Under the pieces are notes generated by a model. That model ran no database searches. It was not told where the DNA came from and saw only the letters and a list, made by a program, of their open reading frames with translations. A DNA stretch of 41,995 nt. Source: Rhodocyclales bacterium (GTDB lineage Bacteria > Pseudomonadota > Gammaproteobacteria > Burkholderiales > Rhodocyclaceae). Where the stretch lies: contig JACRIY010000117.1 in NCBI GenBank assembly GCA_016235805.1, forward strand, positions 1 to 41,995, read 5' to 3'. Positions 8,925-18,879 of this stretch are shown here, one piece after another. Made by a program: the position numbers and the translations under genes. The stretch's first letter is position 1. Each line of letters starts with the position of its first letter.

Positions 8925-9947
8925 ATGAATCGTCGCAAATCGCTTACCGCGCTCGCCGCCGCGCTGGCCGCCGGCCTGTTCGGCCTGCCGCAGGTCGCAT
9001 CCGCCGCCGAGGTCACGCTGACCTACGCCTTCTTCGCGCCGGCCAAGACCTTCCCCGCGCGGCAGATGACGCACTGGGCGGAACAGCTCGCCAAACGAAC
9101 CAACGGCAAGGTCGACGTCAAGACCTTCCCCGGCGGCACGTTGCTCGGCGCCAAGGACATGTATGACGGTGTCACCAAGGGCGTGGCCGACATCGGCCTC
9201 GGTTCGCCGTCCTACGACCCTGGCCGCTTCCCGCTCACCTCGGGTGTGGCACTGCCGGTGGGTTTCACCAGCGCGACGCAGGCCAGCAAGACGCTGTGGG
9301 CCCTGACCAAGGAATTCAAGCCCAAGGAGTACGAGGGCTTCAAGGTGATCGCGATGTTCACCACCGAGCCCGGCTTCATCCAGAGCAAGACCGCGGTCAG
9401 GACCGCCGCCGACCTCGCCGGCATGAAGCTGCGCGCCGCCGGCACCGGCGTGCCGGTGCTCAAGGCGCTGGGCGCGGCGCCGATCGGCATGCCGATGCCG
9501 GAAGTGCCGCAGTCGGTATCGACCGGCGTCATCAACGGCACCATGACCTCGCGCGAAGTGCTGCAGGACTTCAAGCTGGCCGAATCGCTGAAGTTCGTCA
9601 CCGATTATCCGACCGTGGTGGTGGCCTTCGCCGCCGTGATGGACCAGAAGAAGTGGGACAAGCTGCCGGCCGACGTGAAGAAGGTGATCGAGGAACTGGC
9701 CGAGGAAATGCCCGGCTGGACCGGCAATTACCACGACAACGAAAACGTCGGCGCCGCCATGGCCTGGGCGCAGAAGGACCACAAGCTGCAGGTGGTGACC
9801 CTGGCCGCCGACGAAAAGGCGCGCTGGGATGCCAAGCTCAAGTCCATGGAAGACGAGTGGGTCAAGGAAATGAGCGCCAAGGGCCTGCCCGCTGCCGCCT
9901 ACCTCAAGCGCCTGCACGAACTGGCGCCCCAGTTCGCGAAGAAGTAA
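8925..9947 (+). CDS. dctP: TRAP transporter periplasmic solute-binding protein (DctP)
   Basis: A 340-residue extracytoplasmic binding protein with a clear signal peptide, a hydrophobic run ending VASAAE at about residue 28. The block LAGMKLRAAGTGVPVLKALG contains the Arg that in DctP/TeaA-like proteins contacts the substrate carboxylate, so an organic-acid ligand is likely. The start has a strong GGAGGAG site 58 bp after the UbiD gene. The stop TAA overlaps the ATG of the small membrane subunit. Co-encoding with the decarboxylase suggests uptake of its substrate or a related acid, which is inference. Confidence 0.93.
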   Translation: MNRRKSLTALAAALAAGLFGLPQVASAAEVTLTYAFFAPAKTFPARQMTHWAEQLAKRTNGKVDVKTFPGGTLLGAKDMYDGVTKGVADIGLGSPSYDPGRFPLTSGVALPVGFTSATQASKTLWALTKEFKPKEYEGFKVIAMFTTEPGFIQSKTAVRTAADLAGMKLRAAGTGVPVLKALGAAPIGMPMPEVPQSVSTGVINGTMTSREVLQDFKLAESLKFVTDYPTVVVAFAAVMDQKKWDKLPADVKKVIEELAEEMPGWTGNYHDNENVGAAMAWAQKDHKLQVVTLAADEKARWDAKLKSMEDEWVKEMSAKGLPAAAYLKRLHELAPQFAKK

Positions 9948-10489
9948 TGACTTCCGCCGTTCAGCCGGGCGCAGGCGGCACCTCCGGCGGTGTTACCCAC
10001 CTGCTCGATCGCGCCAGCTTCTTCCTCAACGAGGGCCTGGCCTGGGCCGCGGCGGCGCTGCTCGGCGTCATGATGCTGTTCTCGGTGGCCGACATGGTGA
10101 TGCGCGGCTTCGGCGTCACCCTGGCCGGTTCCTACGAGGTGATCGGCTGGCTTTCGGCGGCGGCGATGGCGCTGGCCCTGGGCACGGTGCAGCGCCACAA
10201 GGGGCATGTCGCGATGGAACTCGTGGTGGTCAAGATGGGTCGCCGAAGCCGGGCGATGACCGAGGCGCTGATGGCGCTGGTCGCGCTGGCGCTGTTCGCT
10301 GTGGTGGCCTTCTACGTGGCGCGCTATGGCCGCGTGCTGCACGAGACTGGTTCGCTGTCGGAGACCCTGCGCGTCATCGTCTATCCCTGGGTTTATGTCG
10401 TCGCCCTGGGCTGTGCCGGGCTGACGCTGGCCCTGCTGGTGGATTTCCTGCGCTCGATTGCAGCCCTGCTGGCCGCGCTGCGCGGCTGA
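9947..10489 (+). CDS. dctQ: TRAP transporter small permease subunit (DctQ)
   Basis: A 180-residue protein with four hydrophobic segments, the size and topology of the DctQ subunit of TRAP transporters. The start ATG at 9947 overlaps the dctP stop (TAATG), which indicates translational coupling. DctQ binds the large permease DctM and is needed for sodium-driven uptake. A longer frame starting at 9296 inside dctP is only upstream read-through of the same frame and is not the gene start. Confidence 0.9.
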   Translation: MTSAVQPGAGGTSGGVTHLLDRASFFLNEGLAWAAAALLGVMMLFSVADMVMRGFGVTLAGSYEVIGWLSAAAMALALGTVQRHKGHVAMELVVVKMGRRSRAMTEALMALVALALFAVVAFYVARYGRVLHETGSLSETLRVIVYPWVYVVALGCAGLTLALLVDFLRSIAALLAALRG

Positions 10490-10503
10490 CGGCGAAAGGA
10501 TAT

Positions 10504-11814
10504 ATGGATCCCCTGATCGTGGCCGTGATCGGCCTGGTGCTGATGTCGGCGCTGATGCTGCTCGGCATGCCCATCGCATTCACCATGCTGGCTGCCGGCC
10601 TGCTTGGCAATGCCTACCTGCTTTCCGTCCCCGCCGCGACCCATCTCGCGGCGACCAATGTCTGGGAGCAGTTTTCCTCCTACGGCCTGTCGGTGATTCC
10701 GCTGTTCGTGCTGATGGGCCAGTTCGCCTATCGCGCCGGTACCACCGAACGCCTCTATAACGCTGCCTACACCTGGGTCGGGCGCATGCCCGGCGGTCTT
10801 GCCTGCACCACGGTGGCCGCCAGCGCCGGCTTCTCGGCGATATGCGGCTCGAACTCGGCGACAACCGCCACCATGGGCACCATCGCCATGCCCGAAATGC
10901 GCCGCTACGGCTACGACCCGGCCCTATCAACCGGCGCCATCGCGGTCGGCGGCACGCTCGGCGTGGTGATCCCGCCCAGCGTGGTGCTGATCGTGATCGC
11001 GGTGCAGACCGAGCAGTCGCTGCTGCGCCTGTTCGTCGCTGCCGTGGTCCCGGGCCTGATCCTCACCGCGCTGTTCCTGGCGACCATCGTCTGGATGTGC
11101 ATGCGCAATCCGGCGCTGGGGCCGCTGGGACCGAAAACCAGCTGGGGCGAAAAGCTGCGCGCGCTGTCCGGCGTGGTCGAGGCCCTGCTGCTGTTCAGCC
11201 TGGTCATCGGCGGCCTTTACATGGGCTGGTTCACCCCCACCGAGGCCGGCGCCGCCGGCGCCTTCGGCGCGCTGGCGATCGGCCTGGTGCAGCGCAGCCT
11301 GGGCTTCAAGGGCATCGTCCAGTCCATCGTCGAAAGCGTGCGCATTTCGGCCATGGTGGTGCTGCTGATCGCGGGCGCCGTGCTCTTCGGCCGCTTCCTC
11401 ACGGTGTCGCGGCTGCCCTTCGAGCTGGCCGAATGGGCCGCTGCGCTGCCGGTGGCGCCCTTCGTCATCCTGCTGGTGGTGCTGGGCATCTACATCGTCG
11501 GCGGCATGCTGATGGATGCGCTGGGCTTTCTCGTCGTCACCATCCCGATCTTCTTTCCGCTCGGCGTCGCGCTCGGCTACGACCCGGTCTGGTACACGGT
11601 GATCCTCACCATCGTCACCACCATGGGCGCGGTAACGCCGCCGGTTGGGGTCAATGTCTTCATCGTCCATGGCCTCGCGCCCGAGATACCGATACACACG
11701 ATTTTCCGCGGGGTGTTCTATTTCCTGGCCTCGTTCGCGATCTGCATCCTGCTGATGTGGGTCTTCCCGGCGACCGTCACCGGTCTGCCGGACTGGATGC
11801 TGGGGCCAGGATGA
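10504..11814 (+). CDS. dctM: TRAP transporter large permease subunit (DctM)
   Basis: A 436-residue, strongly hydrophobic protein with many membrane segments, the standard length for DctM. Typical stretches include GMPIAFTML near the N-terminus, SAGFSAICGSNSATTATMG and GVVIPPSVVLIV in the first half, and GAVTPPVGVNVFIV near the end. It forms the sodium-coupled translocation channel with DctQ. The start follows GAAAGGA. It is 14 bp after dctQ and clearly in the same operon. A copy of the 24-bp dispersed motif overlaps its stop codon. Confidence 0.93.
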   Translation: MDPLIVAVIGLVLMSALMLLGMPIAFTMLAAGLLGNAYLLSVPAATHLAATNVWEQFSSYGLSVIPLFVLMGQFAYRAGTTERLYNAAYTWVGRMPGGLACTTVAASAGFSAICGSNSATTATMGTIAMPEMRRYGYDPALSTGAIAVGGTLGVVIPPSVVLIVIAVQTEQSLLRLFVAAVVPGLILTALFLATIVWMCMRNPALGPLGPKTSWGEKLRALSGVVEALLLFSLVIGGLYMGWFTPTEAGAAGAFGALAIGLVQRSLGFKGIVQSIVESVRISAMVVLLIAGAVLFGRFLTVSRLPFELAEWAAALPVAPFVILLVVLGIYIVGGMLMDALGFLVVTIPIFFPLGVALGYDPVWYTVILTIVTTMGAVTPPVGVNVFIVHGLAPEIPIHTIFRGVFYFLASFAICILLMWVFPATVTGLPDWMLGPG

Positions 11815-11838
11815 AAGTCGGCGCTGACGGTACGGCAC
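11814..11838 (+). repeat. 24-bp dispersed motif after dctM
   Basis: AAAGTCGGCGCTG, then ACGGT, then ACGGCAC. It starts at the last base of the dctM stop and is intergenic. Confidence 0.7.
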
Positions 11839-11854
11839 TTCCCGGGACGATTTC

Positions 11855-12931
11855 ATGCGCATAGCCGTTCTGGGCGGTGGCAACGGCTCCTACGCCGCCG
11901 CCGCCGATCTTTCCGGCCTCGGTCACGAGGTGCGCTTCTGGCGCCGCGACGCGGCAGCGTTCGGCGAACTGGCGACTACTCGCCGGCTGATGTTGAAGGA
12001 CATTTCCGGCAGGCGCGAAGTCGAGATCAGCACGGTAACGGCGGACCTCGGTGCGGCGCTGCGCGGTGCCGAACTGATCCTGATCCCGACCCCGGCTTTC
12101 GCCCAGGAGGACATTGGCCGCGCGCTGGCATCCCACCTCGCCGACGGCCAGGTGGTCTTCCTGCCGCCGGGGACCTTCGGCAGCGTGGCCATGATGCAGA
12201 CCCTGCGCCATGCCGGCTGCACGGCCGACGTCGCCTTTGCCGAAACCGGCACCCTGCCCTGGCTCACGCGCAAGCATGGGCCGGCCGAAGTCGCCATCAC
12301 CATGCGCGCCACGCGACTGCCGACCGGTGTCTTCCCGGCCTGCAAGTCGGAGCCGGTTTTCGCCGTGCTGCGCGCGGCCTTTCCGTCGGTGGAGCCGATC
12401 GAGGACGTGCTGGCCGGCGCGCTGATGAATGCGGGACCGATCATCCATCCACCGCTGATCCTGATGAACGCCGGCCCGCTGGAACACTTCGAGCGCTGGG
12501 ACATCCACAACGAAGGTACCCAGCCGGCCATCCGCCGCGTTACCGACGTGCTCGACGGCGAGCGCATCGCCCTGCGCAAGGCGCTGGGCTACGGGGGCGA
12601 ACACTTTCCGCTCAGCGACCATTACAACAACGACCGCTGGATGTACGGCGATGCCCACAACCGCCTGGTCGACAGCGGTGACTGGCGCGAGCACATCGTG
12701 CTCACCCAACATCGCTACATGACCGAGGACATCCATTACGGCCTCGCCTTCCTGGTCTCGGTGGCCGACTGGGCCGGCGTCAACGTGCCTGTGGCGAGCG
12801 GCCTGCTGGCGCTCGCCGCGGCAGTCTGCGAACGCGACCTGCGCGCCGGGCCGCGTACGCTGGAGGCCATGGGACTGGCGGCGCTCGATCGCAAGGGCAT
12901 GGCGCACTTCATGGAAACAGGCAGCGCCTGA
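11855..12931 (+). CDS. NAD/NADP octopine dehydrogenase family protein
   Basis: A 358-residue oxidoreductase. The N-terminal Rossmann domain shows GGGNGSYAAAADL (7-19). The C-terminal domain has ALMNAGPIIHPP, the block carrying the catalytic His in opine dehydrogenases. Family members act on opines (N-carboxyalkyl amino acids) or on other 2-hydroxy or amino acids. The substrate here is unknown. No good ribosome binding site precedes the ATG, and a dispersed-motif copy sits in the short gap after dctM. The stop overlaps the start of the next gene (TGATG), so the two dehydrogenases are coupled. Confidence 0.82.
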   Translation: MRIAVLGGGNGSYAAAADLSGLGHEVRFWRRDAAAFGELATTRRLMLKDISGRREVEISTVTADLGAALRGAELILIPTPAFAQEDIGRALASHLADGQVVFLPPGTFGSVAMMQTLRHAGCTADVAFAETGTLPWLTRKHGPAEVAITMRATRLPTGVFPACKSEPVFAVLRAAFPSVEPIEDVLAGALMNAGPIIHPPLILMNAGPLEHFERWDIHNEGTQPAIRRVTDVLDGERIALRKALGYGGEHFPLSDHYNNDRWMYGDAHNRLVDSGDWREHIVLTQHRYMTEDIHYGLAFLVSVADWAGVNVPVASGLLALAAAVCERDLRAGPRTLEAMGLAALDRKGMAHFMETGSA

Positions 12932-13926
12932 TGACGGCAGTCGTTTCCGCGCTCGGCGCCGGGCGCATGGGACGCGGCATCGCCCACGCCTTCGCCTACG
13001 CCGGGCATGAGGTCTGGCTGATCGACGCCAAACCGCGCGCGGCGGAGGCGAGGATCAAGCTCGAAGCCGACGCACGGCGCGAGATCGAAGCCAGCCTGCG
13101 CACGCTGGCGGAACTCGGCGTGTTCGATGCCGAGCTTATTCCCGCCATGCTGGCCCGCGTGCATTTCGCCGCGCGCGATGCGGCGCCGGATGTACTGGCG
13201 CGGGTCGACGTGCTGTTCGAAGGCGTGCCTGAAAAACTCGACGCCAAGCGCGAGGCCTTTGCCTTCGTCTGCCAGCACCTGCGGCCCGACGCGCTGCTCG
13301 CCTCGACCACCTCGACCATGCTGTCCACCGAACTGGCCGGCTTCGTCACCCATCCCGCACGCTTCCTCAACGCCCACTGGCTCAACCCGGCCTACCTGAT
13401 TCCGCTGGTCGAAGTTTCGCCGCACGCCGGCACCGATCCGGGGTCGACGCAGGAGCTGTGTGACCTGCTATCGGCCATCGGCAAGAAGCCCGTGCTGTGC
13501 CAGGCCGCCCCCGGCTACATCGTGCCGCGCCTGCAGGCGCTGGTGATGAACGAGGCGGCGCGCATGGTCGAGCAGGGGGTAGCCACGCCCGAGGACATCG
13601 ACCGGGCGGTGCGCTACGGCTTCGGCCCGCGCTTCGCCAGCATGGGGCTAGTCGAGTTCATCGATTTCGGTGGCCTCGATATCCTCTACTACGCCAGCCA
13701 TTACCTGGCAAAGGCGCTGGACGATCCGCGCCACGCGCCGCCAGTCATCATCGATCGCTACATGGCGGAGGGTCGCTCCGGGCTGCGTGCCGGGCAGGGC
13801 TTCTTCGATTGGTCCACGGTCGACGCGGCGGCCTACCGCCGCGAAGTGATGCAGCGCCAACTCGCAGTGCTGCGCCAACTCGACCTGGTGCCCGCTCCGG
13901 CGAAACCGCCAACGCCCAACGGCTGA
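12931..13926 (+). CDS. 3-hydroxyacyl-CoA dehydrogenase family protein
   Basis: A 331-residue protein with the NAD-binding motif LGAGRMGRGIAHAF at the N-terminus. The catalytic region contains STTSTM and NAHWLNPAYLIPLVEV, where the His-Asn-Pro pattern marks the 3-hydroxyacyl-CoA dehydrogenase fold. The APGYIVPRLQ block then opens the helical C-terminal domain. The length and the NAHWLNPAY variant also fit relatives acting on non-CoA hydroxy acids (carnitine or gulonate dehydrogenase type). Start and stop overlap with the upstream gene indicates coupling. It is the last gene of the UbiD-TRAP cluster and probably oxidises a pathway intermediate. Confidence 0.85.
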   Translation: MTAVVSALGAGRMGRGIAHAFAYAGHEVWLIDAKPRAAEARIKLEADARREIEASLRTLAELGVFDAELIPAMLARVHFAARDAAPDVLARVDVLFEGVPEKLDAKREAFAFVCQHLRPDALLASTTSTMLSTELAGFVTHPARFLNAHWLNPAYLIPLVEVSPHAGTDPGSTQELCDLLSAIGKKPVLCQAAPGYIVPRLQALVMNEAARMVEQGVATPEDIDRAVRYGFGPRFASMGLVEFIDFGGLDILYYASHYLAKALDDPRHAPPVIIDRYMAEGRSGLRAGQGFFDWSTVDAAAYRREVMQRQLAVLRQLDLVPAPAKPPTPNG

Positions 13927-14092
13927 GCCCGTCCAGGCGCGGCTTGGCGACGCTTCTCGGCTGGGGACGGCATATACTTGGGTCACAATTGTGGCCGGAC
14001 TCGATCGACGAATCTGCACCGCGATGAATCAAGAGTCGATGGGCCGGCGCAGATTGTCGGCGGTCGCGACCATATTGGATGGAGGCTGAGGG

Positions 14093-15241
14093 GTGCTGTC
14101 AGGCTTGATTTCTGAGGTTCTAGCGCACTTCGCTTTTGCGCGTGGCTGGCGTCTGGTGGCGCCGGCGGCGTTGGCGCTGCTTGCCGCGTGTGCGCCGCCG
14201 GAGCCGTTGCGCATCGGATTCCTCGGCGGGATATCGGGTCGCGTCGCCGACCTCGGCCTGGGCGGACGCAATGCCGCGACGCTGGCGGTCGAGATGCGCA
14301 ACAAGGCCGGTGGCATCGGCGGGCGCCAGGTCGAACTGGTGGTGGAGGACGATCAGCAGGACGCCGATGTGGCGCGCAAGGCATTTGCGCGCCTTGCCGA
14401 ACGCAAGGTCGAGGCCATCGTCGGGCCGATGACCAGCGCCATGGCTCAGGCGGTGGTGCCCCTGGCCAACGAGGCGAAATTGCTGCTGGTGAGCCCCACC
14501 GTCACCACCACGGCGCTGTCCGGCATCGACGACCACTTCCTGCGCGTCATACTCTCGACCACGCCCTATGCGCAAAAATCGGCGGGCCATCACCTGCACC
14601 ATCAGGGCAGCCGCCGCATCGCCGTAGCCTACGACCTGCGCAACAAGGCCTATTCGGAAAGCTGGCTGGCCGATTACCGGCAGGCCTACGAAAATGTCGG
14701 CGGCAAGATCCTCGTCGCCATCGGATTCCAGTCCAGCGACCAGGCCCATTTCGATGAGCTGGCCGTCCGCCTCCTGGAATCCTCGCCTGACGCGGTGCTG
14801 CTGATAGCGAACTCGGTGGATGCGGCCCTGCTGGCCCAGCAATTGCGAGCGCGACAGCCGAACCTGCGCCTCAACGCTTCGGAGTGGGCGGCCACCGAGC
14901 GACTGATCGAACTGGGCGGCAAGGCGGTTGAGGGCATGACGATGGCACAGTTCATCGACCGTGGCAGCCGGCAGCCTGCCTACCTGGCGTTTCGCCAGGC
15001 CTATGTGGATCGCTTCGGTCACGAGCCGGGCTTTGCCGGCCTGACCGCCTTCGACGCGACCAACGTCGTTCTCGACGGACTCGCGGCACGGCGGGAGGGG
15101 CAAACGCTGAAGCAGGCGATCCTCGATCGGCGCGAATTCTCCGGGGCCCAGTCTTCGGTGCGTTTCGACGCGGCCGGCGATGCCAGCCGCGAGACCTACC
15201 TGACCGTGATTCGCGACGGCGTTTTCGCCCGCATCGACTAG
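14093..15241 (+). CDS. ABC-type branched-chain substrate-binding lipoprotein
   Basis: A 382-residue periplasmic binding protein of the LivJ/Peripla_BP_6 type. The GTG start is chosen because GGAGG lies 7 nt upstream. The N-terminus is a signal sequence with the lipobox LLAAC, so Cys33 should be lipidated. The first lobe begins [16 protein letters not shown], and [21 protein letters not shown] is a typical hinge-near block. No permease or ATPase gene follows; the next gene, 10 bp downstream, is a membrane histidine kinase. It probably delivers ligand to that sensor rather than to a transporter, which is inference from position. Confidence 0.87.
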   Translation: MLSGLISEVLAHFAFARGWRLVAPAALALLAACAPPEPLRIGFLGGISGRVADLGLGGRNAATLAVEMRNKAGGIGGRQVELVVEDDQQDADVARKAFARLAERKVEAIVGPMTSAMAQAVVPLANEAKLLLVSPTVTTTALSGIDDHFLRVILSTTPYAQKSAGHHLHHQGSRRIAVAYDLRNKAYSESWLADYRQAYENVGGKILVAIGFQSSDQAHFDELAVRLLESSPDAVLLIANSVDAALLAQQLRARQPNLRLNASEWAATERLIELGGKAVEGMTMAQFIDRGSRQPAYLAFRQAYVDRFGHEPGFAGLTAFDATNVVLDGLAARREGQTLKQAILDRREFSGAQSSVRFDAAGDASRETYLTVIRDGVFARID

Positions 15242-15251
15242 CGAGCGGCGC

Positions 15252-18200
15252 ATGGCACGTTCGCTCCGCTTCTGGCTTTCGCTCGGCTTGTCGACCCTGG
15301 TGGCGCTCGCCGTGCTGATCGTGCTCGGCGTCGTGCTCGGGGTGCTGATGCCCCGCCTCAATGCCGAAGTCGAATCGCGCAACCTGGCGCTCGGCGAGGT
15401 GGCCGCGCGCCAGGTAGCCGGCCGGCTGGAGGATTTCGCCTCGGACATGTCGCTGCTGGCATCCGATCTCGCCCTGTCCCCGGCGCGCAGCGAGGAACAC
15501 CGGCGCATCGCGATCGACACCGTGGCGCAAATGAAAAAATCGCTGGATACGCTGTACGTGCTCGATCCCGCCGACCGCGTAATCGATGTCGGCATGCCGG
15601 TGGCGCGCCGGGCGTCGCGCGCCAACCTGATGGGCATCGATTTTTCCAGTCGAGAGTACGTGCGCCAGGCGCGTTCCCGCGGGGCGCTGGTCTGGTCCGA
15701 TACCTACCTGTCGGTCGATGGCCGCATCGTCGTCGCGCTGGCGATTCCGCTGCGTTCGACGCCGGGGGGTGCCAACAACGCCAATGTCATCGTCGGCGAG
15801 CTCGATCTGGAGGAGCTCTCGCGTTTCGCCGGCGATCTGAGCCAGGGGGGCGCCCTGCTGCCGATCATCCTCGACGCGCGCAGCCATGTGGTCGGCCACC
15901 CGAAGCCGGAGCGCGCCCTGCGGCAGGAAAACCTCGGTCACCTGCCGCTGCTGGCCAAGGGAGTGGCCGCACTTCCGCGCTCCGCGCGTTTCCGCCTCGA
16001 CGAGGTCGAGTACATCGGCAGCTACACGCCGCTCGGGCAACAGGGCTGGGGCGTGGTGATGGCGCAACCGGTCGACCTGGCATTCGCCACCGTGCGCAAG
16101 ACCTTGCTGGCGCTGGGGGTCGGCAGCGCGCTGGCGATGGCGCTGGCCCTCATTGCCGCCGTACTTGCCGGTCGCCGCATGACCCGTCGCGTGGCCGAGT
16201 TTGCCGCGCAGATCGAAAGCATCGCCGCCGGCGACTACCGGGCGCGCCTGCCGCGGTCGACCACCGACGAGATCGAACGCCTGGTGCAGAGCACGCGGCG
16301 CATGGCGGCTGCGGTGCTGGAGCGGGAATCGGCCCTGCGGCGCAGCGAGGCCAAGTACCGCAGCCTGATCGAGACCTCGCACGACCTGATCACGCGGGTG
16401 GATATCGACGGTCGGCTGACCTTCGTAAATCCGATGGCGACGACCTACTTCGGCCTGCCCGCGGACCAATGCGCGGGGTTGTCGGCGTTCGAATTCGTCC
16501 ATCCCGATGATCGCGCCGCGACCGAGGCCGCGTTCGCCAAATGGATCGCCGCCGGCTGCGATGAAGTCTTCGAATTCGAGAATCGCCAGGTGTCGCGCGA
16601 GGGCAACGTGCACCTCATGCAGTGGTGCCTGGTCGCAGAACGTGAGCAGGCGAACGGCAACGGCAATGGCAATGGCAATGGCCATGGCAATGGCAACGGG
16701 CATGGCAATGGCAATGGCCATGGCAATGGCAACGGGCATGGCAATGGCAATGGCCATGGCAATGGCAACGGGCATGGCGAACTTCGCGCCGGCGGCCGGA
16801 TGCTGGTCGGCTTTTCGGGCATCGCTCGAGATGTCACGGTGGAGAGGGCGGCAAAGGACGAACTGGCGGCCTCCGAACAGCGCTATCGCGACATGTTCCT
16901 GCGCGCGCCGCTGGCCTATCAGTCGCTCGACCTGGATACCCGCATCATCGACGTCAATGATGCATGGCTGGCCCTGCTCGGCGGCTATCGGCGCGAGGAG
17001 GTATTGGGGCGGGAAATCACCGACTTCATCGAGGAGGGCTCGTGTGCTGCGCTGGCGAGCAAGTTTCCCGAGTTCTTTTCACGGGGCAGCCTGGACGGTC
17101 CGGTGTTCGACATCCGGCGCAAGGATGGGCAGACGCGAACCGTAACCATCAATGGCCGCATCGGCTACGACGCCGCGGGGGCGGCCCGGACCCATTGCAT
17201 ACTCACCGACATTACCGACCGGCAGCGGGCCGCGGAGGCCCAGCGCCTCGCGGCGACGGTGTTCGCCTCCAGCGTCGAGGGCATCTGCATCACCGACGCC
17301 GAGCGCCGCATCCTGGCGGTGAATCCGGCGCTCGAAGCGATCACCGGCTACTCGGCGGCAGACGTGGTCGGCAAGACGCCCTCGGTATTCAGCTCCGGTC
17401 GGCATGACTCGCTTTTCTATCGGAGCATGTGGCAGGCGATCACGCGCGACGGATTCTGGCGTGGCGAGGTGTGGAACCGGCGCAAGAGTGGCGAGGTCTT
17501 TCCCGAACTGCTCACCGTCACCGCGGTTCGCGATGCGTCCGGGAAAGCGACCCACTACATCGGCAGCCTGTTCGACATCACCGAAAGCAAGCGGACGGAA
17601 ACCGAGCTCGAAAAGTACCGCCACCATCTGGAACGACTGGTCGAGGAACGCACCGCCGCGCTGTCCGTCGCCAAGGAAGCGGCGGAGGCCGCCAGCCGCG
17701 CCAAGAGCACCTTCCTAGCCAACATGAGCCACGAACTGCGTACGCCGATGAACGCCATCATGGGCATGACCAGCCTGGTCATGCGGCGCACCATGGATGC
17801 CAAGTTGCGCAGCCAGCTCGACCGGATCGACCAGTCTTCCCATCATTTGCTCGGCGTCATCAACAACATCCTCGACATCTCCAAGATCGAGGCCGAGCGC
17901 CTTAGCCTGGAAGAGGTCGACTTCACGCTGGACGACGTGCTGAACAACCTGTCGGCACTGATCGGGCAAAAGGTTGCGGAAAAGGGCCTCGGCCTGCACA
18001 TCGACGTGACGCCCGAGGATGCCCGGCGGCAGATCAAGGGCGACCCGCTGCGGCTGGGGCAGATCCTGCTCAACCTGGCCGGCAACTCCGTCAAGTTCAC
18101 CGACGCCGGCAGCATATCGGTGCGGGTCCGGGTCGAAGAATTCGGTGGCGAGGACCTGCTGCTGCGGGTCGACGTGCAGGATACCGGGATTGGCATCGCC

Positions 18201-18839
18201 GCCGAAGACCAGAAGCGGCTGTTCACCGCCTTCGAACAGGCCGACGGCTCGATGACCCGCAAGTACGGCGGCACCGGGCTGGGGCTGGCCATCAGCCGGC
18301 GCCTGGCGCGGATGATGGGCGGCGACATCGAGGTCAGCAGCCGGCCGGGGGCCGGAAGCACCTTCCGGCTGCACGTGACGCTGCGGAAGGCCACCGGCGC
18401 CGTGGCGCCAGCGCCGACTTCCGCGCCGGGCACGGCGGAAACGCGGCTGCAGGCGCAATTCGCCGGTACCCGGATCCTGCTCGCCGAAGACGAGCCGACC
18501 AACCGCGACGTGGCGCGCTGGCTGCTGGAGGACCGCGGGCTGGTGGTGGACCTGGCCGAGGACGGATTGCAGGCGGTGGACCTGGCCGGGCAAACGCGCT
18601 ACGCGCTGATCCTGATGGACATGCAGATGCCCAACCTCAACGGCGTCGATGCGACGCGGGCGATTCGTGCGCTGCCCGGGCATGAACGCACGCCGATCCT
18701 GGCGATGACGGCCAACGCTTTCGCCGAGGATCGCCAGGTCTGCCTCGACGCCGGCATGGACGACCATATCGGCAAGCCGGTCGATCCCGACCTGCTGTTC
18801 GAGGTACTGCTGCACTGGCTGGACCGGGCGCGCAGCTGA
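15252..18839 (+). CDS. Hybrid sensor histidine kinase (Cache-HAMP-3xPAS-HisKA-HATPase-REC)
   Basis: A 1195-residue inner-membrane kinase. It has TM1 (about 5-33), a periplasmic Cache-like sensor (36-275), TM2 (279-309) and HAMP (to about 360). PAS domains start near 370, 546 and 671, followed by a coiled coil (786-822). The phospho-acceptor is His827 in [10 protein letters not shown]. The ATPase domain has DTGIGI and GGTGLGL, and the C-terminal receiver has Asp1123 in LMDMQMP. Within the first PAS domain, residues 468-508 are a Gly/Asn/His repeat encoded by three perfect 36-bp units. It lies 10 bp after the binding-protein gene, its probable ligand partner. No separate response regulator is nearby. 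Confidence 0.93.
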   Translation: MARSLRFWLSLGLSTLVALAVLIVLGVVLGVLMPRLNAEVESRNLALGEVAARQVAGRLEDFASDMSLLASDLALSPARSEEHRRIAIDTVAQMKKSLDTLYVLDPADRVIDVGMPVARRASRANLMGIDFSSREYVRQARSRGALVWSDTYLSVDGRIVVALAIPLRSTPGGANNANVIVGELDLEELSRFAGDLSQGGALLPIILDARSHVVGHPKPERALRQENLGHLPLLAKGVAALPRSARFRLDEVEYIGSYTPLGQQGWGVVMAQPVDLAFATVRKTLLALGVGSALAMALALIAAVLAGRRMTRRVAEFAAQIESIAAGDYRARLPRSTTDEIERLVQSTRRMAAAVLERESALRRSEAKYRSLIETSHDLITRVDIDGRLTFVNPMATTYFGLPADQCAGLSAFEFVHPDDRAATEAAFAKWIAAGCDEVFEFENRQVSREGNVHLMQWCLVAEREQANGNGNGNGNGHGNGNGHGNGNGHGNGNGHGNGNGHGNGNGHGELRAGGRMLVGFSGIARDVTVERAAKDELAASEQRYRDMFLRAPLAYQSLDLDTRIIDVNDAWLALLGGYRREEVLGREITDFIEEGSCAALASKFPEFFSRGSLDGPVFDIRRKDGQTRTVTINGRIGYDAAGAARTHCILTDITDRQRAAEAQRLAATVFASSVEGICITDAERRILAVNPALEAITGYSAADVVGKTPSVFSSGRHDSLFYRSMWQAITRDGFWRGEVWNRRKSGEVFPELLTVTAVRDASGKATHYIGSLFDITESKRTETELEKYRHHLERLVEERTAALSVAKEAAEAASRAKSTFLANMSHELRTPMNAIMGMTSLVMRRTMDAKLRSQLDRIDQSSHHLLGVINNILDISKIEAERLSLEEVDFTLDDVLNNLSALIGQKVAEKGLGLHIDVTPEDARRQIKGDPLRLGQILLNLAGNSVKFTDAGSISVRVRVEEFGGEDLLLRVDVQDTGIGIAAEDQKRLFTAFEQADGSMTRKYGGTGLGLAISRRLARMMGGDIEVSSRPGAGSTFRLHVTLRKATGAVAPAPTSAPGTAETRLQAQFAGTRILLAEDEPTNRDVARWLLEDRGLVVDLAEDGLQAVDLAGQTRYALILMDMQMPNLNGVDATRAIRALPGHERTPILAMTANAFAEDRQVCLDAGMDDHIGKPVDPDLLFEVLLHWLDRARS
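16668..16775 (+). repeat. Three perfect 36-bp tandem repeats inside the kinase gene
   Basis: Each unit encodes [12 protein letters not shown]. The three units are identical at every base, and four related N-G codons precede them (16653-16667). The unit length is a multiple of three, so copy-number change keeps the frame. Confidence 0.97.
18397..18420 (-). repeat. 24-bp dispersed motif in kinase linker
   Basis: Reverse orientation; encodes AVAPAPTS between the ATPase and receiver domains. It matches the copy at 22156 over its length. Confidence 0.7.
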
Positions 18840-18879
18840 ACGGCGCGCGGCACTCCGCTGCGTCGTTCGCGTACCGCGG

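Noticed and set aside
8202-9917. 571-codon minus-strand frame opposite the UbiD and dctP genes
   Set aside because: Shadow of two well-supported plus-strand genes; no domain pattern.
14952-16775. 607-codon minus-strand frame beginning with a repetitive Ala/Ile/Met stretch
   Set aside because: It is the antisense of the kinase gene; the repetitive start is the reverse of the 36-bp units.
16653-16775. Short regularly repeated units, considered as a CRISPR array
   Set aside because: Units are contiguous without spacers and stay in frame in a protein; no cas genes are present.
16668-16775. Phase-variable switch by repeat slippage
   Set aside because: The 36-bp unit is a multiple of three, so copy changes cannot switch the frame off.
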